Positions 19,659 to 29,965 of a DNA stretch of 64,000 bases are shown in pieces. A program made the position numbers and the translations under genes. The stretch comes from Azolla caroliniana (lineage: Eukaryota > Polypodiophyta). Every line of letters starts with the position of its first letter. Positions within the stretch are counted from its first letter, which is position 1. The stretch is taken from positions 682,001 through 746,000 of the forward strand of contig JBHGNT010000007.1 of the NCBI GenBank assembly GCA_043228905.1, in the 5' to 3' direction. The notes below the pieces were generated by a model. That model made no database searches. It was not told the DNA's origin and saw only the letters and a program-made list of their open reading frames with translations.

Positions 19659-22600
19659 ATGGAAGGCGGCGGTAGCGGGCAGCCGGGGATGATGGTGCTG
19701 AATGCACAGAACTACGCCGACTGGAAGATCAAGATGGAAGATCTTCTGATTGTTCGGGACCTGTACGAACCGATTGACAGGTCGAAAATACCGAAGGGAG
19801 TACTTGAGTCGGAATGGAGGCTTCTGAACCGGAAAGCCGTTGCAACCATTCGGCAATACGTAGACGTGAGCGTTCTACAACATGTGGCGAACGACACCAA
19901 CGCATATGAGATGTGGAAGAAGCTGTCGGGCCTCTACGAGAGGAAGAATGCGTTGAACCGGACCTCCCTGATGAGGAAGATAGTGAACCTCAAGTACCGG
20001 GACGGCGAGAGTATGGTGGAACACGTAAGCACGTTCATGGGATTCGTGAACCAGCTTGCGGCGATCAAGTTCCCGTTGGAGGATGCAATGCAAGCCATCA
20101 TTCTGATGTGTACATTGCCGGAAAGCTGGGAGAACTTGGTGGTGACTCTCAGCACCTCCTGCACCGAAGATAACTTGTCCCTACAAATGGTAAAGACAAG
20201 TATTTTGAACGAAGAAGTGCGTCGGAGAGATAAAGAACCGGCCTCCGACTCAAAGGCGCTGCTTACCGAATCGGAACGGGGAAGACAATGGAACCGGAGT
20301 CCGCAAAGACGGGAGAAGTCGAGGACCCGGTCGCAGTCAAGAGGAAGACCCACATGCTTCCACTGTGGGAAGCCGGGGCACTTCCGAAAGAATTGTCGGC
20401 ATTACCGAAAAGACAACGGAGCCGACGACACCGATTCGAAGAAGTCACCGGAGAGAAACGGTGCATACCGGGGAGCCACGGACCGGAGAGGTTCGGATCG
20501 GCGAGGGCAGGACCGGAAAGGAACGACGGCACTCGCGGCAAGTGAAGAGGAGATCATGCTCATCACCGAAGAAGGTGAACTAAACATTGCCGGCGATGAG
20601 ACTACCTGGGTGGTCGATTCCGGAGCGTCGTTCCACCTGACCCCGGAAAGAAGATACTTCTCATCCTACACAGCCGGTGAGCATGGCTGTGTTCGGATGG
20701 GAAATGAAGGTACGTGCCGGATTGCCGGCATAGGAGACGTGTGGTTGACAACCCCGACCGGATGCAAAATGCTGCTGAAGGATGTCCAACACGTTCCGGA
20801 GGTTCTCTTGAACCTGATTTCGGCCAGGAGGCTAGACGATGAAGGCTACACAGGTAGCATCCGGAACGGCGTAATGAAGTTCAGCAAGGGGAGCCTGATA
20901 GTGGCTCGGGCCCGGAAAGTCAACACACTGTACCTTATGAATGCCTGGTTGTGTCCGGAAGAGTTGAACGTGGCAGCCGACACTGCCGGTGAGCTGTGGC
21001 ACAAGAGACTGTGCCACATGAGTGAGAAGGGGATGAAGAGGCTTGCAGAAGACAACCTTATTCCAGTGAAGCATGTGCACCTGGAGAAGTGCACCGATTG
21101 CCTGGCCGGTAAGCAGAACCGAACCTCCTTCCATTCAAGGCCACCGACGAGACGTAGCGCACCATTGGAGTTGGTGCACACTGATGTGTGTCAGGTAGAA
21201 ACGAAGTCACATGGCGGAGCCCAGTACTTCGTAACATTCATTGATGATCACAGCCGGAAGCTGTGGTTGGCACCATTGAAGACAAAGGACCAAGTGTTGT
21301 GCGTCTTCAAAGAACTCCACGCGAGAGTGGAAAGGGAATCCGGCAAGAAGCTGAAAGCGATACGAGCGGATAACGGAGGGGAATACCGGGGGCAGTTCGC
21401 GGAGTACTGTCGCTCGAAGGGAATCCGGCTCGAGTTTACTGTGCCGAAGACGCCGGAACTGAACGGGCTGGCCGAGAGGATGAACCGGACCATAATGGAG
21501 AGGGTCCGGAGTATGCTGGCGCATGCGAAATTACCCAAGGGGTTTTGGGCTGAGGCAATGTCGACGGCGACATATGTGATAAACCGATCACCCTCAGTAC
21601 CTTTGGACGGAGACACGCCGCAGAGAGTGTGGACCGGTAGGGAAGTATCTTACCGGCATCTGAAGGTGTTCGGGTGTCTCGCATACGTGCACGTGGCAAA
21701 GGACCGGAGAGGAAAGCTAGATCCAAAGACCCGGCCATGCATATTCCTCGGTTACGGCGATGACGAGTTCGGCTACCGAGTATGGGACCCGGTCGACAAG
21801 AAGATATTCCGGAGTCGTGATATCATCTTCATGGAGAACAAGACACTCGCCGACTGGGAGTCGGAGAAGAAGATGAAGAGCTCCAAGTCGACCGGTGAGG
21901 ATCAACTCTACGAGGAGCAGTCCCGACCGGCAAGGGACCGGTTAGCACTCGAGGATCCGGCCGAAGACGGTGAAGAAACAGAACCGGCCGAAGAAGATGA
22001 AAATGATACCGGAACCGGCCCCGATCCCAAAATGGATTCGGATGAAGAAGAATCGGAAGAACCGGTTACCGAAGCTCCGGAACGGAGATATCCTCTAAGA
22101 GAGAGAAGGGCCCCCCGGAGATTTCCGGAACCAGAGCACGTGCTACTAACCGACGAGGGGGAGCCGGAGAGCTTTGAAGAAGCAAAGCATGACACCCAGA
22201 GCCGCAGGTGGTTGAGTGCCATGCAGGACGAGATGGATTCCCTGCATGAGAACCACACATATGAACTTGTGAAGTTGCCGAAAGGAAAGCGGGCACTTCG
22301 AAACAAGTGGGTGTTCAAGCTGAAACCGGGAGATGCCGGAAACCCCCCGAGACACAAAGCCAGGATCGTGGTGAAGGGGTTTCAGCAGAAGAAGGGCGTC
22401 GACTTTGACGAGATATTTGCCCCGGTAGTGAAGATGACCTCCATCCGGACGGTGCTGAGCATAGCGGCAAGCATGGACCTCGAGGTAGAACAGATGGACG
22501 TGAAGACGGCATTCCTTCACGGCGACCTCGAAGAAGAGATCTACATGCAGCAACCGGAAGGATTCGAGAAGAAAGGGAAGGAGCACCTGGTATGCCGGTT

Positions 22601-23732
22601 GAAGAAGAGCCTTTACGGACTGAAGCAGGCCCCCCGGCAATGGTACCGGAAGTTCGACTCCTTCATGACCGACGAAGGGTACCTCAAAACGCAGTCCGAC
22701 CACTGCGTGTTTGTGAAGAAGTTCGAAGGAGGAGACTCTCTAATACTCCTCCTGTACGTGGACGACATGTTGATCGTCGGACGGGACCAGGTCAAGATAC
22801 GGATGCTGAAGAAGGCTCTTCACCGAACCTTCTCAATGAAGGACTTGGGTCCGGCGAGACAAATACTAGGGATGCACATCATCCGGGACCGGAGCAAGAA
22901 GCAGTTGTGGCTGTCATAGGAGAAGTACGTGACAAAGGTGCTCAAACGGTTCAACATGTCGGAAGCAAGACCGGTCGGATCGACCCTCCCGACAAACTGC
23001 AAGCTGTCCAGCAAGCAAAGCCCCAAGATAAAGGCTGAGAAGGAGGACATGATGAAAGTGCCATATGCCTCTGCCGTCGGAAGCTTGATGTACGCAATGG
23101 TGTGTACAAGACCGGACATTGGATACGCAGTCGGAGTGGTGAGTCGGTACATGAGCAATCCCGGCAAAGAGCACTGGAACGCGGTCAAGTGGATACTCCG
23201 ATACCTGAAGGGCACGGCAAACGTGTGCCTCCGATTCGGCTCCGGAAAGCCCGAACTCGACGGCTTTACCGATTCGGATATGTCGGCTGATGCAGATACC
23301 AGCCGGTCCACATCAGGGTATGTGATGATGTATGCAGGGGGAGCTGTTTCGTGGCAGTCGAGGCTGCAGAAGACGGTTGCGTTGTCAACCACGGAGGCGG
23401 AGTACATGGCGGCTGTTGAAGCCGACAAGGAAATAATATGGATGAAGGACTTCATTAGAGAGCTCGGTATCCGGCAGGAGGAGTACCGACTCTACTGCGA
23501 CAGTCAGAGTGCAATCCACCTTGCGAAGAATGCGGCCTATCACTCCCGGACGAAGCACATCCAGCGAAGATATCACTGGATCCGGGAAAGGATAGAAGAC
23601 AAGGAGTTCGTGCTGACGAAGGTCCACACGGATGAGAACGGGTCGGATATGCTGACCAAGGTGCTCACACCCGACAAGCTGGAAGCATGCCGGAAGAGGA
23701 TCGGATTGGAGAGACATCCCATGCCGAAGTGA
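19659..23732 (+). pseudogene. CopB-2 gag-pol with a single TAG stop
   Basis: The ATG at 19659 (MEGGGSGQPGMMVLNAQNY) is the same start as intact CopB-3. Order: gag core, CCHC knuckle CFHCGKPGHFRKNC, protease VVDSGASFHL, zinc region ELWHKRLCHM with CTDCLAGKQ, integrase core HTDVC / RADNGGEY / NGLAERMN, an acidic linker, RT with LLYVDDMLIV, and RNase H with FTDSDM, STTEAEY and CDSQSAIHL. The only interruption is TAG at 22917-22919, where CopB-3 has Gln (LSQEK), so one CAG to TAG transition separates this copy from an open gene of 1358 codons. Confidence 0.93.
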
Positions 23733-23742
23733 AGGGGGAGTT

Positions 23743-24349
23743 TGTTGGGATTTCGGTCCCTTCGGATGGGATGGTCGGATGTCGGAGACGAATGCCGACA
23801 AGCCCGGTTTCGGTTTCGGAACCGGATGATGAAGACCCCGGTTTCGGAGCCGGATGACGAATGTACCCGGAGAGAGATCCGGATGCGGGGACATATCTGA
23901 GAATATGTTTGCCAAGGGCCCTTGAGGCTATGGTTGTAAATAGCCCCAAAGTCATATAAGTATAAATATGACTTAGGGCAAACAGTTTTACTGTTGCTAC
24001 TCATTTTTCTGTTTTTCCACTCAAGAGGAGTGAAGAGAGAGCAGCCGTGAGAGAGAGAGATAGAGCGTGAGAGAGGAAGAGGTCGAAGCCTCTGTGTAAT
24101 ACCGCCGCCTGTGGCGAGGACAGCGAGCTCAAGGTCGTCGCCTTGCAGCTCGCCATTTGTATACTTCTCTGTGCATAGTTTTGGTTTGGAGTCTTGTACT
24201 CCCGTGGTTTTTCCCGTCTAGGGTTTTCCACGTTAATCCCTGTGTAATCGTGTCCTTTCTCTGTGGTTCCTATTTTCTGCTGCATTGATTCGCGCTTACT
24301 CGGTTGTGGCCGAGTGGTGAAGGTTAATCGGAGGTTCGATTTCTTTACA
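23743..24349 (+). repeat. CopB-2 3' LTR
   Basis: 607 bp, preceded by the purine tract GAAGGGGGAG (23731-23740). It differs from the 5' LTR at one base that I can see (CCCTGTG here, CCCTCTG there), pointing to recent insertion. Confidence 0.93.
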
Positions 24350-24354
24350 GATTC

Positions 24355-24591
24355 TTCAGACGGCTGACATCTTCACCAAAGCCTTAGGAGCCGACAAGCT
24401 TTGGCAATTCATGTCGGACCTCGAATTGACGACTCCTGACTTGCCAAGCTTGAGGGGGAGTACAAGCGAGAACCGGATACCGTCCGAACCGGGTACGAGC
24501 CGAAGCGGACACCGGAGATCGTTCAAACCAGATACTAACCGAAGCGGACATCAATAAAAAGGAACCGACCCAAGTTGAGCTTGAGGTGGCG
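24355..24591 (+). pseudogene. CopC-1 end of RNase H and 3' untranslated region
   Basis: After CopB-2 and its TSD, the CopC frame resumes: LQTADIFTKALGADKLWQF, then PSLRGSTSENR and a short Arg/Ser-rich tail ending at TAA near 24556. The stretch before the LTR contains GTTGAGCTTGA (24574-24584), which is inverted as TCAAGCTCAAC at 24601-24611 inside the LTR, with the purine-rich tract between. Confidence 0.8.
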
Positions 24592-25043
24592 TGTTGAGAA
24601 TCAAGCTCAACATAGTGCAACGTGTGAACACACCTTTTGAGAATCTATGATTACTCAAAGGTCAAGAGTCACACCACTAATCTCTACACATTAACTATGT
24701 GTCATAGAATCATATTCTATGACACATAACTAATGAGTTACAAATTCCCCATGACTATGAGTCTTCACATTCCCCAAGAGAGAGAGTGGTTGTTGTAAAG
24801 TTAATGAAGAGAGAGGGTGACTCTATATAAAGCACCCTCCTCATACTTCATACTAAGTCGGTTGTGACTCGTAATGCTACAATTTTGTATATCCATTCTA
24901 CTTGTGAAATATACATCTTCTTCTTCTTGAGTATTCCTTTTTCTATCTATCTTGTGTTCTCTCATCTCTCCTCTAATTCCTCTCACACATACACATAACA
25001 CACATCTCTTCCACTACAGAAGAATCACCATCGATTCTTTACA
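24592..25043 (+). repeat. CopC-1 3' LTR
   Basis: 452-bp LTR, TGTTGAGAATC to TTCTTTACA, the partner of 12608-13064. It keeps the palindrome with one mismatch. Its right flank GAGGT completes the TSD, after which minus-strand CopC-2 integrase resumes. Confidence 0.9.
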
Positions 25044-25048
25044 GAGGT

Positions 25049-25926
25049 GAATTCATCGTAGATGTACTCCTTGCCTCCATCCGATCGTAGGCATCGAATG
25101 TGCCGAACGGTTTCCTTTTCGATTTGGCCTTTGAGCTTTTGGAAGTGGGAGAACACTTCGTTCTTCTTCTTCATTGGGAAAAACCACGTGTAGTGGGAGT
25201 AGTCGTCGATGAAGGTGACGTAATATCGGCATCCACCGATTGTCGGCATTTGAGCCGGTCCCCATACATCCGAGTGTATGACGTCGAGGAGGCCTTTGCT
25301 TGCGTAGCTCTCCTTCGGGAATGGAAGTCGATGTTGTTTGTCGAGTTGACATGCTTCACATACTTGGTCGACTCGTTTCGAGTCGAATGTTGGAAGTCCA
25401 ATGATGACTCCCTTTGATTGCATTGCTCGGAGCCGTTGGAGTGGCCGATTCTCTTGTGCCACAACTTGATGTTTGTCTCAGTTTTGAGACCTTTGGCATA
25501 CATGGCCGATTTCACCTCGTTCGAATCGAGGATGAACATGCGACCGTCTCTCTGTCCCTTGGCTATGAGTCGGCTGTCTTTCTCGATGAAACAACCTTCG
25601 TTGTTGAAGTGGACTTGCATGCCTTGCTCCACGATTTGGCCGATCGAGACCAAATGCTTTGTTATTGTGGGCACGTGCAAGACATTCTTGATGCAAGTTT
25701 GTTTGCCTTCTTTCCCGAATGGGACATTACTAATGTGCCGAATGGGACGTGTGGTGTCGTCTCCCGTGTCTATGAAGCCGGGTCGATCCGGCGTTTGTAA
25801 ATCATGAAACCACTCTTCGTGAGATGTCATGTGATGTGAGGCGCCAGAATCGACAAACCACACATCTTTCGAGTTGGAGGTGCTCATGGAGTCGGAGGCC
25901 ATCATAGAGTTTGCTCTATGCCTCAT
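25049..25926 (-). pseudogene. CopC-2 pol: protease and N-terminal integrase
   Basis: Minus-strand frames read WFVDSGASHHMTSHEEW (protease motif DSGA intact), VLHVPTITKHLVSIGQ, LWHKRIGHSN with a frameshift right after it, CEACQLDKQHRLPF, VIHSDVWGPAQM and FIDDYSHYTW, and end in RCLRSDGGKEYIYDEF at the CopC-1 insertion point. It is less decayed than CopA-1. One frameshift near 25430 separates protease from integrase. Confidence 0.85.
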
Positions 25927-26827
25927 TACGAATAGACCACATTAGTCGTCGTATTCGGAGTTGTTGGTGTAGTTTGTGAGTTGTCGTCTTGTCGAAGTCG
26001 AATCACTTCTCTTTTTTCGACACTCCTCTTCGCGGTGGCTGATTTTGCCACAGTAGTTGCAAGCAATGGGACATGTTTGTTGACCTTGTTCAGCATGGAA
26101 CCTCTCCCCCTTCTTCTGAAGGTTCCTCGATGGCTTCCATCTTGTTGTCGAAGGTTTGAGTTCCCTTCGTGTGATGGGTCACACCAACCTCTTCTACTGC
26201 CTCGACCTCGTCCTCGACCACCATCTGAATTCGAGAAGAACATTTTTCCTTCTGATGTCTGGGTTTTGGTTTGGACGTAGTTCTCTTCAACCATTAGCAT
26301 TGATTGAAGGTCAAAGAATGAAGGAGGGTTTTCCCTCCCCAAGATTTCCGTCCTCAATGAGTCGAATCGTTGTGCGAGTCCGCCCAAGCATACTTGAACC
26401 ATCTCGTCTTCATCGACATTTATGTTAATGGAGCTAAGCGAGTCGCAAATGCTCTTGATTTTGGCAGTGTAGTTTGACACGATCATGTCTTTTTGCCGAA
26501 TGTTGTTCAACTCTTTCGGGCGGTCGTGTTGGCGGCGAACATCTTCTTCAAGTTCCCCCATGCATGTTTAGGTGTCTTGGCATCTTGAATGTGGCTACGC
26601 ATGTGATCGCCAACACATGTTGCCAAGCAATACATGACTCGACTCGTCGCTTGCTCCCATGTTGCGTAGTCGACATTCTTCGAGTCGGGTCGATTTTCTT
26701 GTGTGCCGTTGATGTAGCTTCAATACTCTTGGCCGATGAGGTATTGGGTCATCTTGTACTCCTATGATGAATAATTGCTACGGTCTAGTATTTCACTAGG
26801 GAGCGAGCTACCCATTTGTGTGTTCAT
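25926..26827 (-). pseudogene. CopC-2 gag
   Basis: The ATG at 26827 opens MNTQMGSSLPSEILDRSNY. The gag core continues with RPDSKNVDYATWEQATSRV, HAWGNLKKMFAANTT and ELNNIRQKDMIV, an Arg/Gly-rich stretch and a zinc knuckle (CSKK.DRCGK type region near 26010-26060). Trp-to-stop changes near 26765 and 26730, a frameshift near 26540 and a CAG-type loss are visible. It provides the undamaged template that shows where the rRNA insert lies in CopC-1 gag. Confidence 0.8.
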
Positions 26828-26984
26828 GTTGATGTAGTGTCTTCCTTTTTCGCTTTTCTTCCTTTGATCACGTACTCGTGCTACGTAGCGGCACTACGGT
26901 AGCGGATAGTTGGAATTTTTCGTCGACGTTTCGAACACACAATTACGAACAATCGGGTGGGCTTAGTAGATGTGCTAAACCACA

Positions 26985-26997
26985 CGCTCTGATACCA
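26985..26997 (-). promoter_or_regulatory. CopC-2 primer-binding site
   Basis: TGGTATCAGAGCG on the minus strand, abutting the inner end of the 5' LTR. Initiator-tRNA-Met type. Confidence 0.9.
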
Positions 26998-27098
26998 TGT
27001 TAAGAATTAGGTGATTAATTAAGGGTTAAGTAGTACCTAATTATGTGATTAGTTGATAAGTGGAAGATTAAGTGATATGTGTGTGTATGTGTGTGAGA

Positions 27099-27139
<41 letters not shown>

Positions 27140-27456
27140 TTAACACTTATGAACACGAGACAAGATGGGGGATGATTAACTATATTAAAAAGCATCATCA
27201 AATACAAAACTACCCACAATGAGGTATATATACATCTCATGTGCAAAGGTGCACATGTGTGAGTAGAATATAGGTACTAAGGTGTATGTCCTATTTTAAA
27301 TGTATTTAGGAGTGGAGGATCGAGAATATCCCACTTAAGTACAAGGTCCTATTTACGGCGTTATAGTCAACACTTCTAACTAGATTCTATCTAGGTAATT
27401 ACGAAGTTATATGGTTGACTAACTAACTAAACTAACTTGAGCTTGATCTCTCAACA
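26998..27456 (-). repeat. CopC-2 5' LTR
   Basis: 459-bp LTR with TGTTGAGAGATCAAGCTC at its outer (27456) end and AATTCTTAACA at its inner end. It contains a (GA)n tract (about 27101-27135). Its partner lies left of the window. The flank TGTAC (27457-27461) belongs to the CopE LTR. Confidence 0.85.
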
Positions 27457-27644
27457 TGTACAAACAATTGTAAATAACGTAGTATTAATAAGTACTACAC
27501 AAGACATCTTTATTAGTACTTATTGGGCCCTCCAAGAGAAGGGAAGAATAAAAGGACATGATGGGAGGGATTTAATTATTACATGGGGAATCTCTTGTTG
27601 GAATCTAGATGGTCAGTGCGAAAACATGAACAACACCCTCTTAT
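27457..27644 (-). repeat. CopE LTR, outer part
   Basis: This 188-bp AT-rich stretch lies between CopC-2 and CopB-4. The TSD CTTAT of CopB-4 (27640-27644, 48657-48661) joins it to 48662-48940, and the sum is a plausible LTR of at least 467 bp ending CA. The true outer end may lie beyond CopC-2. No gene in it. Confidence 0.6.
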
Positions 27645-27947
27645 TGTAGAGAATAGCGCGGAATGCTTCTCGGCCACAACCAAGTCTTAGATCACTTCGA
27701 TACTAATTAAACACAAGAAATAGGGAGGTAGAGATGAACACTAAACAACAAAGAGAGTACACAAGATGTTTACGTGGAAAACCCTAATAGGGAAAAACCA
27801 CGGGAGCCCAGAGACTCCAAACTATCACACTATATGAGAGGAATACAAAGTGGATACACAGAGGCAACGACCTCGTGCACTCGATCTTCGCCAGGCAACG
27901 GTTACAACTGAAACGCTCATAGTAGCTTTTCGGTCTCTCTCTCTTTT
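27645..27947 (-). repeat. CopB-4 3' LTR, truncated by the LINE
   Basis: 303 bp matching 48172-48474 (TGTAGAGAATAGCG start, CCCTAATAGGGAAAAACCAC box, CTCGTGCACTCGATCTTCG). It breaks off in the CT-rich tract at about 27947, where LINE ORF1 sequence begins. No primer site precedes it, so this is the outer end of a 3' LTR. Confidence 0.8.
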
Positions 27948-27965
27948 TAGATATATTTAATCGTT

Positions 27966-28444
27966 TAACAAAAATAGAGATGGATATGAAAAAATGGGTG
28001 AAAGACGCCGAAACCCACAAGAAAAAAGATAGAGAGGAAAAAGACGCCCTCAAGGCCGAAATAGAATAACTTAAAGTGGAAAACACCGACCTTAAAAAAC
28101 AACTTAAGGACATCGAGGTATCTCGAGAAGACGGTGAAATATCCTCTATAGAGGATATAAAGGACGAAATTAAAAAAGTTAAAGAGGAAGTTAATAATAA
28201 CATAGAGTTAGCTAAAACGGGTTGGGTAGATGTGGTTAAAAGAAACATTAAAAAAGAAATAAAAGATGAAAATATTGTTAATACCACCCTTGAAGAAGAG
28301 AAAATGCGTCAGGCCCGACGCTTAAATGTACGTGTCACTGGGCTCAAGGAAGGTGCATCCCGAAATGAGGATGCACAAACACTAGGGAAAATGTTAGGGT
28401 ACACAGAGGCCCTACCTATCACCAAAGCATGGAGGGCCGGGCGA
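27966..28444 (+). pseudogene. LINE ORF1, N-terminal and central part
   Basis: Reads a Lys/Glu-rich heptad coiled coil (about 27966-28290), then RRLNVRVTGLKEG and a segment ending AWRAGR. This order resembles L1-type ORF1 proteins: trimerising coiled coil, then an RNA-recognition-like domain. One TAA near 28068 interrupts it. At 28444 (codon CGA) the frame meets an inserted element. The continuation is at 35554. The expected role is binding LINE RNA in a ribonucleoprotein particle. Confidence 0.7.
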
Positions 28445-28804
28445 TGTCGTGAAGATTTTCGGCAATAGTGTGAAAATCCCATAAAACGTACAAAATTGAG
28501 TATGAATCACATAATACAATAATTGTGAAGATAACATTTTAAATAAATTTAATATCTAGGTTTCGAATGCACTTTATTACACGAGAAACAGACAACTAAA
28601 TGTCAAGATATGAGGGTATAAAGTTTGTGAAAGGAAAAGAGAAAATTGTGAGATATCCCACATAGGCACGACAATACGGCTCTCATCATATATAAGGTAG
28701 AGCAAAAGATATTATCTTTGTGTTTATGTGTAGAGCATAGAGAGTTGGGCTGCAGTGGAGGTGGGCTGGCTACTCGTAAAGGGTTTTGGCCAACCAAAAC
28801 CGGA

Positions 28805-29175
28805 CCGGCGATAGAGCCGGTGATCCGGCGGCATCCGGCGCCAGTGAGACACCGGCATCCGACGGCAATCCGGCGGCAATCTGGCGACGACAAGGTGACG
28901 GTATCCGACGGTATCCGGCGGCATCTGGTGACGGCATCCGGCGAGGCACCGGTAACCGACGGCATCCGGCGGCAATCCGGCGACGGCAAGGTGACGGTAT
29001 CCGACGGTATCCGGCGCCGGTGAGACGACGACATCCGGCGAGGCACCGGTAATCGACGGCATCTGGCGGCAATCCGGCGACGGCAAGGTGACGGTATCCG
29101 GCGGCAACTAGCGACGACGAGGTGACGGCATCCGGCGCGGCACTGGTAACCGACGGCATCCAGCGAACCGGCGTC
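28805..29175. repeat. GC-rich minisatellite, 95-98-bp units
   Basis: About four tandem copies of a unit of 95-98 bp, itself built of GGCATCCGGC / GGCAATCCGGC submotifs. The marker CAAGGTGACGGTATCCG starts at 28891, 28986 and 29084. It is far more GC-rich than its AT-rich surroundings. It lies in the unclassified element. Open frames through it are a by-product of the repeat. Confidence 0.9.
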
Positions 29176-29239
29176 TGGTGACTAGATAAATAAATATATA
29201 AATATATATACATATATGTAACATATACAAGGAGGGCAA

Positions 29240-29300
29240 GTAAGGATTCAAACCTTGCACCTCCAAGTTAGGAGTCAATTGGCTTACCATTAAGCCATGC
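29240..29300 (-). repeat. tRNA-like (SINE head-like) sequence
   Basis: On the minus strand, TGGCTTAATGG (29287-29297) resembles an RNA polymerase III A box and GGTTTGAATCC (29244-29254) a B box, 32 bases apart as in tRNAs. GGCTT..AAGCC makes a D-arm-like stem. The acceptor stem does not pair well, so this is more likely a tRNA-derived SINE remnant than a tRNA gene. Confidence 0.5.
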
Positions 29301-29421
29301 CATTTAGTTGAATTTATATTTCTATCATTGTACTTTTACATGTAAATTCTCATACATGAGAGCTAAAATGAGTGACATGGTTATCATGTACCACATGTAA
29401 TACATAAGTGCCAAATGGCAA

Positions 29422-29458
29422 ACATGCATTTTATGCATGTCTTGTACCCTCACATGCA
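29422..29458 (+). promoter_or_regulatory. Cluster of RY (CATGCA) motifs upstream of a TATA box
   Basis: ACATGCAT-TTT-ATGCATGT (29422-29440) and another CATGCA near 29453. Before Gyp-S inserted, TATAAAAG began about 20 bases further on (29478, continuing at 35266). In plants CATGCA is bound by B3-domain seed regulators. Whether this was an active promoter is unknown. Confidence 0.4.
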
Positions 29459-29480
29459 TCATATACATGAGAGCATCTAT

Positions 29481-29770
29481 TGTCATAACTAGACTCGAAC
29501 CCATAACCTTTTGTTACACGGGTCGAGACTTTACCATTAGGGTATGAATTGTAATTTGAAGGATATTATTTTCATTTAGGTTTTATTGGGAAATTGATGT
29601 ATATTCCAGATTTCTCTGGAACATTCTAGAAACTTCAGGAGTATTCCTGAAGACACTATAAAAGGAGGCGCAAGGCATTAGTTCGAACCAAATCGGTTCA
29701 ACGCCAGTCTTAAGCCTTCTAACTACTGTTGTATATCTTCCGTCATATAATACATATATCTTTCGCATCA

Positions 29771-29834
<64 letters not shown>

Positions 29835-29963
29835 ATTCCTTCTCTCAAAGTTCGACACCTCTCATAGTACTAATCCTTTTCTGTCTTAGTACTATTCCCC
29901 AACAATAGTACTAATCCTTCTTTTAGTACTAATTCCTTCTCTGCCTTAATAGAGTTCCTGACA
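29481..29963 (+). repeat. Gyp-S 5' LTR
   Basis: 483 bp, TGTCATAACTAG to TTCCTGACA. It contains TATAAAAG (29657-29664), a predicted RNA start near 29687, a long CT microsatellite (about 29772-29830) and four TAGTACTA-type repeats in U5. Its first 64 bases carry A- and B-box-like motifs on the opposite strand (29534-29544 and 29491-29501). Confidence 0.95.
29657..29701 (+). promoter_or_regulatory. Gyp-S core promoter and predicted self-primer
   Basis: TATAAAAG at 29657-29664 predicts transcription start about 30 bases downstream. Exactly there, 29687-29701, lies ACCAAATCGGTTCAA, the perfect reverse complement of the 15 bases at 29966-29980 just after the LTR. In Tf1-like elements the RNA 5' end folds back on such a site, is cleaved and primes reverse transcription. 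The RNA start here is inferred from the TATA position. Confidence 0.75.
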
Positions 29964-29965
29964 GT

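Larger units (their letters stand above)
19023..24349 (+). mobile_element. CopB-2: young, nearly intact copia element
   Basis: 5327-bp element with two 607-bp LTRs (19023-19629, 23743-24349) that I find to differ at one base, and a perfect TSD GATTC (19018-19022, 24350-24354). It is inserted in the RNase H end of CopC-1. One gag-pol frame fills the interior, broken only by a single TAG. It is the closest relative of CopB-3 in the window (long stretches of protein identical), although their LTRs differ in U3. Confidence 0.95.
12608..25043 (+). mobile_element. CopC-1: copia element carrying a mitochondrial rRNA insert and CopB-2
   Basis: Plus-strand copia element with LTRs 12608-13064 and 24592-25043 and a perfect TSD GAGGT (12603-12607 and 25044-25048). 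Its own length is about 5.4 kb after removing the mitochondrial insert (13381-15103) and CopB-2 (19023-24349 plus one TSD copy). In order it holds a tRNA-Met primer site, gag, protease, integrase, RT, RNase H and a purine tract. It sits inside CopC-2, a member of the same family in opposite orientation. It is decayed by stops and frameshifts. Confidence 0.9.
25049..27456 (-). mobile_element. CopC-2: copia element, 5' half (rest at 12487-12607 and left of the window)
   Basis: Minus-strand member of the CopC family. In element order: 5' LTR (26998-27456), tRNA-Met primer site, gag, protease and the integrase zinc region up to SDGGKEYI. CopC-1 interrupts it at integrase. The next piece lies at 12487-12607, and the remainder is beyond CopB-1, out of view. 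Multiple stops show decay. Confidence 0.88.

Noticed and set aside
28786-29052. Arg-rich open frames in the minisatellite as genes
   Set aside because: They exist in several frames on both strands, which is expected from a GC-rich repeat.
29240-29300. A functional tRNA gene
   Set aside because: Boxes and spacing fit, but the acceptor and T stems do not pair properly and no clear anticodon arm forms.
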